Source of the DNA: Carya illinoinensis
Lineage: Eukaryota; Streptophyta; Magnoliopsida; Fagales; Juglandaceae
DNA length: 64,000 bases
NCBI RefSeq assembly: GCF_018687715.1
Contig: NC_056758.1
Coordinates: 5,084,001 to 5,148,000 of the forward strand
Direction of reading: 5' to 3'
The translations under genes and the position numbers were made by a program. Below the pieces are notes generated by a model that was given only the letters and a program-made list of their open reading frames with translations, ran no database searches and had not been told where the DNA came from. Of this stretch, positions 23,663 through 37,403 are shown piece by piece. The stretch's first letter is position 1. Every line of letters starts with the position of its first letter.

Positions 23663-25968
23663 GATTATAATATAAGAACCTTTAATTTCACTTCTCACCC
23701 CACTTAGATTTTTTCTTTTTTCCAAGTTAAAAAGAGATAAGATGGAGGCCAGATAGCTAGGGGTCGGTCAATGGTGTGCTTAGGTAAAAACACAATGGGA
23801 ATTTTTAAAATGGTCAAGAATCCTACAATATTGTAATATGCAGCTTAAAGATTGCACGTTAACAAAATTGATATTTCTTTTGCATGTGGAGTTAGAAGGG
23901 AGGCTTCTGCTTCTAGCTCCAACAAAAGGCTTGTCTATATCATATTATACTAATCATATATCTAGTAGAGTTTATCAAAATTCAGCTTGAGGGTGTTGGA
24001 GGAGGGGTGCTCTAGCTTTCCTCCTTCGCTTTCTTCGTAGTGTCCATGCACTTTTGTGTCCCATATATAAATGTTTTCTAATTAGATTTATGACCCAATT
24101 CAAGATCATGTAATACTTATGGACTTCTTGTATGTGATGAATTTGGTGATTGTGAATAAGTCACTTACGTCCAATGTAGTGTAATGCCTACAAAGAGATC
24201 AATGAAGGAGTGGAAATTAGAATTCTAAGGGTTGATTTATCGCTTTCTAGGATGGTGTTATCAAGTTCCAATCCATTACAATACGATGTGAGGTGAAGGG
24301 TTGAGTGAGTAGATACATCCTCAATCGCCTTCTAGGATGGTGTTAGCAAGTTAAAATTTGGATAGAGGGAGGAGTTCATCCCCTTCCTTTCTCAGTGTTC
24401 CTATCTCTTATTTTCAGATTTTCAATTAGAGAGGGACGTATATATGGTGTTTTGGAAATGTGGATAGCTAAAATAGAGAAATGAAAGTGAATATTTTAGC
24501 TAAAATCTAGCTGAACTTTTGAAGAAGCTAACACAACTGCTTTAATAGAACTCTTAAAGAAAAAATAATCTTTCTTATTCTTTGCCGTCTCCTAGATGAT
24601 TGATTCTATGCTTTATATTTTTATATTCTATTTGTTTGGTAACAAATGTAATAATCTTTTTAGGTAACGAGTAATTTTAGATATAGTTATAGATTTTTCA
24701 AGCGTCATGCACTTCATATGTTTTAATAATAGACTCTATTCTTTTTTAATAAGAGTGTATACGCATTTTATAACTGTAAATATAATTTTTTATATGTAAT
24801 ATATCTCAAATTAACCTATTAGTGCTTAAGACGTATGCTACAATTTTTATAATAGAGATTGTATTTCACAAAATTAGCGACAATATACAAATAAATAAAT
24901 ATATTCCCTCGAAATATTTAAGTACTTGAGTAGTAATGAATACAGGGTAATTACTATAAGAAAGTTATAAAAATTATAGTGTTTTTTGTCATTTTCCAAT
25001 TCATTTCTAATGTATAAGTCCATTGCAAATACATATTAATTTCCCTTTTATATACCAGAGTGGCTGTCATGAACCACTTGATCATACCAAAGTACGGCTC
25101 CCCAAGGCAACTGAACAGGGAGAGATGATCGAAGCATATTCCATGTTGATCTCTACTAATTCGTACAAGAGGCCAAGAAAATATAGCCTAGGAAAATGTT
25201 AGGTTGTCTCATGAGTTTGACCGTTTATGTATTTTTTTTTTCTTTTAATGTACGTTTAAGAAAATAATTGCTATTAATTTTGTGTATTTTTTAAAAATCA
25301 TGTTTAAGGATGTTTAAATTAAAAATAAATAAATAAAAATACATTAAAGACACAGCCAGTTGTACATGTTGGATAGCAAAGTACAGAATAAATATATATA
25401 TCATCGTGAACATACACATACGATGATATATACTGATCGATCTGCAGATATATATTCTCTCCTGCATTATGATGACGGGCACCTCTTAATTTGTTGTGAC
25501 TTTTCAGCTTTTTAGCTCAAGTCAAATCTCTTGGCCGCCGTGGATGATCTCATGTACCTAATCTTTAGGCTACTTATTCATGAACAGATTCCCGATTCTC
25601 TACGCTTTTTAACCGTTCACATGTTAAGTTCTATTTAAGAGTAGATCCAATATCATATCTTCAACAATATCATTAAACCAAATAATAATAATAATAATAA
25701 CAACAGTAATCATTTTTAATAGAGATTATCCTAATAATAGTAATTAGACCAAATTTAAACATGAAAGTAAACCAAATTAGAAGAACTGATCAAAACCTCT
25801 CATGCATGCTTAATTATATTTATTCCAGCGATTTCCCTGCAAGCTGCCTTCCATCTAGAAGAATGATACAATAATTGAGAATAATTGCATCATATTATAT
25901 ATATATATACATGGAGCCCGAGGGGTCTACCAAGTTAAATGATGGGAGATTTGGCTGAAATATCAGTC

Positions 25969-25971
<3 letters not shown>

Positions 25972-26021
<50 letters not shown>
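25972..26021. repeat. (TA)n microsatellite, about 25 units
   Basis: Uninterrupted TA dinucleotides ending in TTTATAC. Self-complementary and able to form cruciform structures. Confidence 0.95.
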
Positions 26022-26026
<5 letters not shown>

Positions 26027-26311
26027 CATCTGGACCCCACCATGCTAAAGGGTACAATAATGATAACTTTCAGGGAGCATAAATTCAATTCCATTATGCG
26101 TATTCATGGAAAATGTTTCATCTAACTAAGCTAAGCTGCTAGGATACTGATAAGTCATTTAAAAAAGATTTTGAAGCCCATCATCATAATGACCATAAGA
26201 CTCGGACGTGCACAAAGCATATATGTTAATGTTACTCCACCAGAAACAACCTATATCTCACCAACGAGACTCCACCTCCATTGCAACAGAAACCCTAAAC
26301 CCTACACACAG

Positions 26312-26345
<34 letters not shown>

Positions 26346-26466
26346 CATTACAAGAAAGATAATTTTTTATATTCTTTAAATTAGATGCGAAAAATATAAA
26401 ATAATTATAAAAAAATTTTGACAATTATTTTATATTTTTTACATTAAATTTAAGTGATTAAAAAGT
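26346..26466. mobile_element. Degenerate CACTA-type MITE copy
   Basis: Starts CATTACAAGAAAGATAA, close to the CACTACAAGAAAAATG end of the 8086 copy. It shares the interior pattern GATGCGAAAAATATAAAATAA ... TTATTTTATATTTTTTACAT ... AATTTAAGTGAT. The right end has decayed, so the boundary is approximate. Confidence 0.6.
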
Positions 26467-26629
26467 AGAATATATATGTATGCATATATTATGATGCTTG
26501 ATGGGCCCTTTTGCCTTTACTTTGTGCTACAATATAGCCGGCATAGCCTTGACTCTGTTTGCTTCTTACCCCCAACCACCAAGTCAATTTGAGCTATGCT
26601 TGCAACCCCACCCCAAGGGTCCATTCTAG

Positions 26630-26665
<36 letters not shown>

Positions 26666-26887
26666 GCATTCAGTGATGGGAGGCGCAGCAGTCACCATAG
26701 TGGGGGTGACATGGGTCTCAGCTTTCTCCACTTTTAAACGCAAGCATGATAGGTGCGTATGAAAGAAAAGCTTCACCCGAACAAGTCTTGGAAAAGATAG
26801 TTCAAGTGGGGCTAGGCGGCAAGCTAAAGCCTTTAGCTTTATGCAAAGTCGGTGCGTTTGTTGATGCTATCCTCTCATGAATATAAA

Positions 26888-26919
<32 letters not shown>

Positions 26920-27880
26920 CAAACCAGATTATGTTTTTACTCTGACTAGGATCCGTGTTGTCCAATGCCTTTTGATTCTGTCTTCTCCAAATTCAACTCT
27001 CTCTCTACCTATCTCTCTCTAGATATGAACTTTTTGTGGATTATTCTTTCAACTAAGGGCTATTTGTACTTTGCTTTCCCTTTTTTCTTATTTAAAATAA
27101 AAAAATAAAAAATAAAAAGAAGAGAAAAACAAACTTCAGCTAAAACTCTCTACTCACGTGTACACTCTTCGTCTCTCCGGAGAACGAGGGTGTACACACA
27201 CCTCCCACATACATACACATAGAGAAAGAGGAGTACGTACACCAGCTTGTAATAATGAGTTCTTCTTTTTCATGTCTTGCTGGTGTGAACTGATAGAGCT
27301 AGGATAATTAATTATCTGTATACCAATGTACGTACTAGGAATAATATTATAAATAAGATCTTAATTATTAAGTTCAGGAAGTAATTAATCGTTATATTCA
27401 TGTGAGCTTTTAATAATTACGTACATGATGATCTATTTGATACTTCTTTTTGGTCTATGATCTAGAATAGGTATTAATACTAGACAGTCGTCACATAACA
27501 AAAGTAATAGTCCCACATGAAGAATTATAGGGCATGCATGATAAATATATATGGTACCCAAAATTTGAACTTAATTACAAGTTGCGTATACTATAATACT
27601 GTAAATTATTATTAACCCTATTAATGTCATTAATGGGTTGTTCAAATCATCACCCCCCCTCTACTACTACTACTAATACAAGTTGGTCCCTAGCTATAGT
27701 GCATTTAAATCAAACTCAGTATACTGATACATTTATACTAATAATAATTTAGATCATTAGAATATCACTAGTAATGGCTAATAATTAACCAGAAAAATTA
27801 AAATTTATAAGAGACTAATTATTAATAATAAAGTTTATTTTATGTCAATGGGTTTTTTTTTTGGACCATTTAAGAGAGAT

Positions 27881-27920
<40 letters not shown>

Positions 27921-30657
27921 TATAAGATGCATGTATGTTGATCGATCGATGTGATCATGTTCTTAATTAATAAGTCGTATAATTATACGAACCGCATGCC
28001 ATCACTGTTGAAGTTTGAACAATATGATCGACGTATAAGACATGATCGAGCAATTAACTGCCTGATTGGTTTCCTTGATTATGACGGTTCGTATAATATA
28101 TATGTAGAGGACCAAGAAAAACCCCACCAATTCGTGTAGTTTTTGTAATTGCTAGCTAACACAATATATCAAATCTCCAAATATTAAAGGCTTTAAAGGG
28201 TGGAAGAAAAAAAGAAAAGAAAAGAAAAAGGAAAACATCACCAACAAAAACCTTATCTCATGATATTCTCTCCTCCTCATCACCTCCATCATTGCCAACT
28301 TCTGTGCTCCACAATCATCAGATCCCCACGGAATCGAATGCCCATCATGCCAAATCATTGGTGGGGGCCTTGTGTCTCATACAATCTCTCCCTCTCTTAG
28401 CCATCCACGTGTCACCCCCTCTCCACACGACACATTTCTAAAAAAAACTTAATATGAGAAATTAAAATCAGAGAGAGAGAGAAGGCTGTTGATGACATGA
28501 GAACCACTACTAACTTGATTTTATATACATGGATGGATGAGAGGATCGATGAGATCGATTTGAAGTTTACTTGCTTTTTAATTAGAAAGGAGATTTGTTT
28601 AATGAATTCGTAGATTATGCCCAATCATCCATTAAAGAGAAAGTTGTCTATTATGCACCATTAATATATTTATTTTTTTAATATTCTCAACTTGTGTCAA
28701 AGTCAACATCTATATATCTACTTGGATGCAAAAAATATGTGTGTAAGAAATCTAGTAATCTACCTACTTTTTGTGCTAAGCAGCCACTTGCAGACAAAAA
28801 CTTTGGATAACCTCCTTTTTAAAATTTATGTCTTATTGTCTCCCATGCTCTATAATATCATATAATAATAGTATCTAAAACTCATGTTTAATTATAATCT
28901 TGATCTTCATGAAGTACTTCATATATATGTATATATGTATCATACATATATTTATCGAAATACATGAACAACATCGATGGGGTTAATGTTATCATAGTTA
29001 TGAATTCCCGGCCGGTCTGATCTATGCATATATAAGAATAATAAAAGTATAAATTAGAATTAAAATCAATTAGCAGCCTTTTTTGGCACTCAAACAGATG
29101 ATCATCATGAGAGTCCATTACTCTACAATTATTAAAGAAATTATATTGCAATTGCTTAGAAATTAAGATTTAAAAAGGAAAAAAGCTTAATCCTTTGATA
29201 TCAAGTCGAAAGGTTTAGGTGTTTCCTTCCACTTTCCGATGCATGATTTGCATCATGATGCATGCCAACTCAATATAAAAATGGTTATAGATATAAAAGC
29301 TCAAAGTGCACATGCATATGCATGCTATTCATGAACTAACGAGTAGTAGTACTGCTAATTAGTAGGCCGATAAATTAATATATATTCTCTTGATCGGTAG
29401 AAAAGTGCAACTTTGGTCCAATTAATTTAAAAGAGAACGGCTGAAAGGATATCTCACTATTACGGCCATTACTTTATGAGCAGATCTCTTTAATCTAATG
29501 GACTAGTGGGTCTGGGCTACTTGCAAGCAGAATTAATGCTGTATGAGGGAAAATTACTCCTTCCATATATTAATGGTTTTTATTTCTGAACAAAGACTTA
29601 ACAGTTAAGGCTTGAGAATCAATATATAGATAGAGGTGCACGCATGGTGTTATTGCTGTTATTTTCTGTTCGATTATTTTACGTTTATCATGTTTTGTGG
29701 GTGACCTAACTTCTCATCAGCATCGCCGACAAAGCATTATTGAAAGTGCTCATTGTTCGTGTACAGAGTAGTAGGTCCCAAGCACTTCACATCGACTTTC
29801 TAGTTAAGCAAAGATCCCTCAATTCTTGTTGATGAATCATATTCTGGCACCATTATCGCTCTTTGAAACTCCAATGGTGTTATCTACCTACTTTCCTTTT
29901 TTATTTCTTACTTTGCTTTTCACACATCATCTCACATAGGAAGCCAAAAACCACACCAATCTGATTAGAAGTACTCGAGATAGTGCACATCTCTTTCCAG
30001 TCTCTGCCATCTAGCATTCATAATGGGTATGAAGAAACGGCCCACCCATCCTCATTAATCAAAAGAATGCAATATTGGCAATCAAGCAAGGTCGTGACAT
30101 GGTACCCATCTCTCTAGCTAGCTAGTTCAATTGGGCATTGATCAGTGGGAGACAGATCATGTGGTCTGTTATAAAAAAGAACTCATTAATATCCAATCAT
30201 GGCTTTTACATCCTCTTTTTCTTTTTTGGCAAGCTCTTAAGTAATCTTTAAATGAGTGGGAAAACTTTGGCCTGGCAAATTGGCAATTACATGAAACTTC
30301 AAGAAATTAAATAAATAAATAAATAAAATAAAATAAAAGGAAAAGAGAGTGGTAGAGAGAGAGATGATTAATATCAAGGCAGGCTGCTTGGACATAAGTA
30401 AAACGAGGCAAAAGTGAGCTAATAATTGATACATATAAAGTGGAACTTTATACTCAAGGAAGCATAGGAAAGAGAAAGTGGGTCGTAATGGTTAAATTTG
30501 GTACGCTAATGGGTGGCGAAGGGGCTGGCGAATCATCCTCTTGATGTGTTTCCCACTAGCATTTAGTACTGTAGGATTCCAAGTATTTCATGACACACAC
30601 ACAGGAAGAGAACTTTCTCTGTTGGCTCTTCTTTTTGCCATCTAAGTTTTTGTAATA

Positions 30658-30695
<38 letters not shown>

Positions 30696-30887
30696 GTGCC
30701 GATAACTGTAGTATATAGCTATAGCTAGGGGGGTTCAAATGGTCAACCTATGTAAAGAGAGATGGGGGGACTTTCATAATTTCCCATTGCTGAGATTCGT
30801 TTCTATACTCATTCTCACCTTTGATTAATAATCATAGCCACCCACCCACCCACCCAATGCCCCCACAAAACTCTCCTTCATTCTCTT

Positions 30888-30905
30888 TCCCCTCCATATA
30901 ACCCT
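30888..30905 (+). promoter_or_regulatory. Possible TATA region of the HD-Zip gene
   Basis: CTCCATATAACCCTT lies about 125 bp before the start codon, in a pyrimidine-rich region that looks like a 5' leader. It is the only TATA-like word at a fitting distance. Not proven. Confidence 0.3.
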
Positions 30906-31016
30906 TTTGCTCCCATAACTTTGAACCATATTATCTCCCTTCCTCATTTCACAAAACACAGGCTGTGTCTTCTCCAGAAGGGCTAGCTTGCTGTTCTTTA
31001 TTAGCAAACCTGCAAA

Positions 31017-31474
31017 ATGGGTTTTGATGATGTTTGTAATACAGGCCTTGTTCTAGGGTTAGGCCTCACAGCATCACAAGAGATTAATACTCCATCAAGG
31101 GCAGTAGTACCGAAGAAACCTTGCTCCAACTTCACGACCCCAAATAATTTTGAGCCGTCCTTGACTTTGGGTCTTTCAGGTGATAGTTATAACCAAATCC
31201 CCAAAAAGATTGATGTGAACAAAGGCTGTGAAGAATCGGTAGATTTGTATCGACAAGCTTCCCCTCACAGCGCTGTTTCATCCTTCTCTAGTGGTAGGGT
31301 CAAGAGGGAGAGAGACCTTAGCAGTGAAGAAGTTGAGGCAGAGAGAGTCTCTTCAAGAGTCAGTGATGAAGACGAAGATGGTCCTAATGCAAGAAAGAAG
31401 CTTAGGCTCACCAAGGAACAGTCTGCTCTTTTGGAGGAAAGCTTCAAGCAACATAGCACTCTCAACCCTGTAAT

Positions 31475-31538
<64 letters not shown>

Positions 31539-32132
31539 TCTTACATATTTTGAGGGGTATCGGTTGATTTATTATGGCTATTTAGACTAATACTGATCGA
31601 ATTAACAGAAGCAAAAGCAAGCTTTAGCAAGGCAGTTAAGTCTGCGGCCTCGACAGGTTGAAGTTTGGTTCCAGAACAGGAGAGCCAGGTATATATATTT
31701 ATATATGTACCATCCTTAACCCTACAATAGAATAACAGTAGCGGGCTTCAGTTTCTGGATAGAAAAGTTCAAAATTCCAAGATGTTTCTTTTTTTCTTTC
31801 CAAGTCACAAAGTTCCATGAGAAATAAATGAGATTACTGCTATTTGTAGGACAAAGCTTAAGCAAACTGAGGTAGACTGCGAGTTCCTGAAAAAGTGCTG
31901 CGAAACACTGACAGATGAAAATAGGAGGCTTCAGAAAGAACTGCAAGAACTCAAGGCACTGAAACTATCCCAACCTTTGTACATGCATATGCCGGCAGCC
32001 ACCCTCACCATGTGCCCATCGTGCGAAAGGATTGGCGGTGTCGGCGAAAACGTCGGTTCCAAGAGCTCCTTCTCAATGGCTCCCAAGCCTCACTTCTACA
32101 ATCCCTTCAACAATCCTTCTGCTGCTTGTTAG
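31017..32132 (+). CDS. HD-Zip class II transcription factor, HAT22 type
   Basis: Three exons: 31017-31469, 31609-31688, 31850-32132 (816 nt, 271 aa), all with GT-AG borders; the second intron splits an Arg codon. The N-terminus has two LxLxL repressor motifs (LVLGLGL at residues 11-17, LTLGL at 49-53). A homeodomain covers about 125-182, with recognition helix [11 protein letters not shown] (168-178). The leucine zipper has leucines at 191, 198, 205 and 212. CPSCE is at 233-237 and the protein ends [10 protein letters not shown]. This matches class II HD-Zip proteins, closest to HAT22/HAT9 from memory. Known members are nuclear repressors binding AATNATT-type sites in shade and hormone responses. 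Acidic stretch DEDEDG precedes the homeodomain. The next gene in the block is XTH7-like, as in Arabidopsis. Confidence 0.97.
31479..31541. repeat. (CT)n(TA)n microsatellite in HD-Zip intron 1
   Basis: Begins only 10 bp after the donor GTAATTAAT. It is a compound run of about 17 CT then about 12 TA units within a 139-bp intron. If the intron is retained, translation continues as LSLSLS then IYIYIY to a stop at 31553. Confidence 0.95.
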
Positions 32133-33020
32133 GGTGTTAGGATTAGAGAAAAATTAATAGATCCATATGATAACCCCTATATTTTTTTGGTCGAGGGATT
32201 GTACGTACGTAGTCAAAGTAGTGTAATTGAGTTGTAGAAAATAGCAGTACTTACTGATCAATTTTACCTTTTTTCTTTTCCATTATATATATATATGCCT
32301 GTAAATCGATCGTTAAACATTATATCTATGAAGGGAAAACTATTATTTGTTGTCAATTTTTTTCCCTTTTGTTTGAAAGTTCAAACACTTCACTTTTTTT
32401 CCATCCTTTCACGTAGTTTGAGGGTTTGTTCGGTGGGTTTATATATATATATATATATGTATGACGGATAGGGAACGTGAGACTCATTTGTGGGTTTTAA
32501 ACCTACTAAAGGTTATCTGCAGACCCAAAAATCAACTCGAAATGAAGGATCAGATGATCATGAGCCAGGAATGATGACTTGATTTGGAGTGTAAAGTGAA
32601 GGATTTTGCATGAGTCCTTTCTTATACATAAATTATAAAAGAAACTAACCTAATTATCTGGCTTCAACATATATTACACTTCTTTGAGGAAGATACAAAA
32701 CTCTAACTGATCATTAACTCATTATATGAAATTTTTTACTTAAAAAAAAAAATAGAGATTAATATGATTTGATTTGATACGTTATATTGTTAATAAATCT
32801 TTTTAAATTATATTAAATTTATGAATTTATTTTTATGTAATCTTTTAATTTATATTTATATTAATTTATATATATATATATATATATTTTCTAATGTGTC
32901 ACTAAGGGAAGAAAATAAGATGGGATAGTTATAAATCAGTTGCAGGTTATGATTAAGTAAAAGGAGGGTATAGAGGTGTGGGGAGGAGGTTAGCTCACGA
33001 GTATCTGTCTCTGATTCTGT

Positions 33021-33051
<31 letters not shown>

Positions 33052-33876
33052 TTATGGTCTATGAAATGGGTGGTCAAGGCGTGCAGAGAAAGAAAGGAAT
33101 GGATGATTCACTTGAAGAAAGTATAAAAATTCAGATAAAAGATAAGAGGATTGTGTTTGTATTATGGTCTCGTGAGATGCTCTTCTTCCCTTTGAGGGGA
33201 CTAGTGGGTCCCACGCCCACGTGATGTCCCAATGGCCATCTCTTAGTAATAGCTGCTTTCTCTCCTCTCTTTTTTCCTCACAAAATCTCCATTATAGGAT
33301 TTTTTTTTTTTTTCATCAAAGTCAGACCAGACTATATATTTTGTGGGCCCAAAGTCCCACCCCTTTGCTTTTTGCTTAAAAATTCCTAATCTCCATCCTG
33401 TTCAAAAGCCAGATATTCCATCACCTTATAATGGCTGAGACGAAAATCTTAGGTCGAGATCTTCTGAAGTCAAGAATGAGCGGCCCAGATTCATTTTTCT
33501 TTGAAGAGGGTGGGGGAGAGAGAGAGAGAGAGAGATAAACATGTAAACGTTAGAGGCACGCCATCATGATTAGGGCTGACAATGCAGGAATGACGATTTT
33601 AGTGTAGAAGAGATGAGACGAAACTGCCATACTAATAGGATATGTATAGATAGTCCACACATCACTCTATAATCGTGTGGACCAATTATATAATAAATAA
33701 TGAGAGGGACTTTCCCGGAAAACTCTCCCTCATCATACTATCACTTTCATCATCATTTTTCCATCATAATCGTCATGATTTGAACTCTTCAACCCCTTTG
33801 AATTCTAATCCCTACTAATTATTTGTTTTTGAACCAAAGTGCTAATTATTTTTCTTTATATATATATATATATAAA

Positions 33877-34043
33877 TTTTATTACATACAAATAAAGTTA
33901 TATATTAATTTACATATTAATATTAATTTTTTTATATTTAAAATTTAAATTAATATTATTTTTAATAAAATTTATTCTTTTACTAATCACATTAAATTAA
34001 TATTAGATTAATATATAATTATACTTATAATTAAATTTTTCCT
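33877..34043. mobile_element. AT-rich MITE, family A copy
   Basis: Begins TTTTATTACATACAA and ends TACTTATAATTAAATTTTTCC. It shares with 40181-40347 and 52321-52497 the middle pattern ACTTAAAATTTAAATTAA ... TTTTAATAAAATTTA ... ACTAATCACATTA. Ends are inverted relatives of one another. Confidence 0.6.
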
Positions 34044-35960
34044 ATATATATATATATAAAATATGGGCCAAGTTGCATTAATATTCATTAGAAAACACGT
34101 ATGATGATGATCTTTAGATGATCAGTAAAGATTTTGATTGTTTAATCTCATTTTCCTCATGATTATCGACTTGCTTTACGTGCGCGCACACGTATGATTA
34201 TGTTTAAGAAAAACATAAAAACAAAAGACACATGTCTTATGTTGGCTACTTTGTCGGCCTGTCTCATGAGTTTCATTCTTAATTAATATATTCATTGTGC
34301 ATGATCATTTTTAGTTTAGTTTAATCTAGTACTGTTGTCTTTCACGCTGGTTGAAAGCAACCCAGGCTCCAGCTGCTTTTGGAGACCACATGATTATATT
34401 AATTATATGTACCATGCATCATGCTAATTAATAATCAGACTTTTTTTTTTTTTGAAAAATGAATAATCTCAAATAAATTATTAGAAACAACCCATTTGAC
34501 TAAATTGTATATATACTTTATAATATTGTATGGGACGAAATTGGGTTTATTATTAATATTATATATATAATATAGTTTTAATTTGGGTGGAAAATATCAT
34601 ATATATATATATATATATATAGGATCAGCTAGCTAGCTAGCGAACTGTTCTTCCTCAGGTACGTACTTGGCGTGATCTTGAGATCATCATGATTAATTTA
34701 TTTAATTATATAGGATTATAGTTGGATTGTAGTTGGATTAAAGTCTATACATGCATGAAGGCAACTATATAGAATTAGCCAGGCATGACTGGAAAGCCGA
34801 CCTAAGACTACTACCGAATCATATATGAAATAATAATTGAGGCTTATATAGTTATTAATAACACCATTGATAACTAGATAAGCCTCTTTTATTTAAGTTA
34901 CCTAAGCCTCTCAATATTCTGGTAAATAAATCTGAAAAACCAAAATGGTAGTACACTACTTGTATATATTCCAAAATTATAAAACCATAATATATAGGAT
35001 GGCTGGCTTAATCAATCATTGATGGCAAATAAGTTTAGGTATGTAAGTTCTGTATATACATTTTATTATTATTATTTAAAAAAAAAAAAGATAATACATG
35101 GCCCTATTAAAAATAAATGTTTAAATTGATTCAGGTGGAACACGGTACTCGAATATTTTGGATACATTGGATTGCAAAGATAATAACTCGAGGACTATAA
35201 TAGCTATAAAAAGATTTTATAAAAATAAATTCACAAACTAATTACTTGGCTTCATGAGATACATTAGATCTATATATTATAATAAAAACAGCATGACATG
35301 TAATCTAATATACCATATCAAATTACGTCAATTTATGAATATATTTTTATGAAATCCTTTCAAGCATTTATCTAATAACTTAGATGCAAATAGTGTTCGG
35401 AATTTACTTTTCCAATCAGTCTGGTTTGAAATCAAGTCAAATCATTAGGTCTTCTGAAAAATATGTACGACATTGTATAGTGTATAAGACTGTCTAATTA
35501 TTATATATATTTCTAATAGGAACTTTAAATTATCTACACAACTTGATGAAAGGTAGTAGAACCAAAATTTAATAATTTTTTTTTTTTAAAAAAAAAATAG
35601 GGCTCATAAATAGAACAAACACCTCACTATTTTTGTTTTTGACCAACTAATGAGGAGTCTTTGTCGACCATAAATGTGTGGGCCTATGGTTAAGCAGTAG
35701 ATGGAACCCAAGCCCGTGACAGCCCATGTAGTGGCATAAATGGTGGGGACGGTGATTTGTAAGCCCAACAGATAACGTATGGACGGCCCAAGATTTTACC
35801 TTGTCTATATTGGAGCCGACAATAACGTAGCTTGGTAACACAACTGGCCACATGGATAGGTCTATTAAAAAAAATTAAAAAAATCCAGAACTGGGCCCAC
35901 TATTATCCGATCCGATTGCATGAGTTATTGAGATTAGATATGAATATATTTTGAGTTTTA

Positions 35961-36102
35961 TTATATATAGTCATTTTTACGTATTTTTTATATACTCTAT
36001 TGATATAATTTGTCAAATCAGTTATTTTATATTAAAAAAAAGTGACACAATTAATTATATTAATAGAGTGCACAAAAAATACTCAAAAGTGACTGTATAT
36101 AA
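35961..36102. mobile_element. AT-rich MITE, family B copy
   Basis: Starts TTATATATAGTCATTTTTACG and ends AAGTGACTGTATATAA, a terminal inverted repeat of about 19 bp. Middle phrase TCAGTTATTTTATATTAAAA is shared with copies at 51232, 56715 and 57717. Confidence 0.75.
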
Positions 36103-36120
36103 TATTTTTGATATATTTTA

Positions 36121-36308
36121 CACCCCCAAATTATTTCGCACTTTGCATATTTATACTATCAACACATTATGCACTTAAACTAAAAAATCTGTATTAAGAT
36201 TAGAAATGTTAATTTGATGGTGCAATTAATTAGTTTTTAATACTTTAATGGTGCAATGTGTCAGTTTTAATAGTTTATGATGCAAAATGCAAAATCCCAT
36301 TTCGGGTG
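36121..36308. mobile_element. Stowaway-like MITE with TA target duplication
   Basis: The ends CACCCCCAAATTATTTCGCA and TGCAAAATCCCATTTCGGGTG form an imperfect inverted repeat of about 40 bp, flanked by TA on each side (36119-36120 and 36309-36310). The TA duplication is the Tc1/mariner-Stowaway signature. It lies 18 bp from the family B copy. Confidence 0.7.
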
Positions 36309-37403
36309 TAGCATAAAAACCCATCGGTCACTCTTATTTAACTTAGGTGGGGATGATTAAAAAGCCTGAAAACTAAGGCCCAAGTCATGACGTAAATGGA
36401 AGTTGGTATTAAGCATTTTAGTTGGGGCTTAAAGCCCATCATGGAAAACAATAGAGCCCAAATTGATTGATGCATGGTCTATGCATTGTTATTTTTGTAT
36501 GAAAATTAACTTTGTTACACAATTAAATTTCTTTATTTTAATGATGAGGGCCTGGGGAAGAGCAAGAAGGATACTGGACCATTCAAACACAAGAAAAAAG
36601 GGAAGTTCTTGTGGGGCATATTGGTTAGAGATTTCGCTTTCTTCATCATTTTTTTACATTCACATATAAACCTAAAAACAGATTCCAAGTATCTTTCTGA
36701 CAGACGGGTCCTTTTCAAATTCCAAGAGAGCTTTGGTGTCTACAGATTGGTGCTACCGACGTTGGAGGCTCAGGTGAGTCCTGTTACTATATTATTAATA
36801 TTATTATTATTAATATTATCGTCATCATTATTTTTCTATTTCTTAGACTCAGGTGATCAGTGTTACCTTGTTAGCCTGATCAAGATATATATTGGTATAT
36901 AATCTCTCTCAACTGGCTTGCATCCCGTATATACATGGCTGTTGGGTTCCAGACTTTAGCTAGAGCAGCATGTACTTATGTCCAGAGAAACTTGATCATA
37001 TATATACTTGAGAAGCTGATCAATCTGCAAAATTCACAGGTTCTATCTGATTTCCCGTTCCTTCAAAAGTCTGCATGCGCTGCTTTACATATATACTCTT
37101 CCATCCAGGCTCCCCGGCCCGGCCCCCTGCATTTTGCTGGTTAGTTGCAATTTTATTGGTATGCCAGGTATATATAATGCATGCTTGTCTGATCTGTACA
37201 TCTTAATGATGCTTCACTTCTGCAAAGGTGGAGTGCTGCTATGTAAGAGCTGCTATATATATGTAAGAGCTGCTATGTATGAAACTACTGCTTAATTGGT
37301 ACGTATTAGAGCTGTTTCTCGATCTTCGATCCCGCCGATGACCTGAGTTTTTGCTAATTAGTAATTGAGTTGTTCAAGATCTGCGTTAATATCGGTCGTG
37401 ATC

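Larger units (their letters stand above)
23663..30880. other. Gene-free intergenic stretch before the HD-Zip gene
   Basis: About 7 kb without a recognisable gene. Contents: (TA)n runs at about 25972-26021, 26900-26920 and 30661-30690, a (CA)n/(TA)n compound at 26309-26345, (CT)n at 26632-26662, (GA)n at 27884-27917, and a degenerate CACTA-type MITE at 26346-26466. Short open frames are scattered and lack domains. The last part (30.4-30.9 kb) is probably the promoter region of the HD-Zip gene. Confidence 0.6.
32133..37403. other. Intergenic stretch between the HD-Zip and CLE genes
   Basis: No gene recognised in about 5 kb. It contains (TA)n near 32440-32458 and 34596-34620, a (GA)n near 33031-33050 and 33518-33535, and MITE copies at 33877-34043, 35961-36102 and 36121-36308. 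A segment at about 36700-36860 has intron-like texture (CAG|GTGAGT then TTCTTAG), so a spliced non-coding leader is possible but unproven. Confidence 0.5.
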
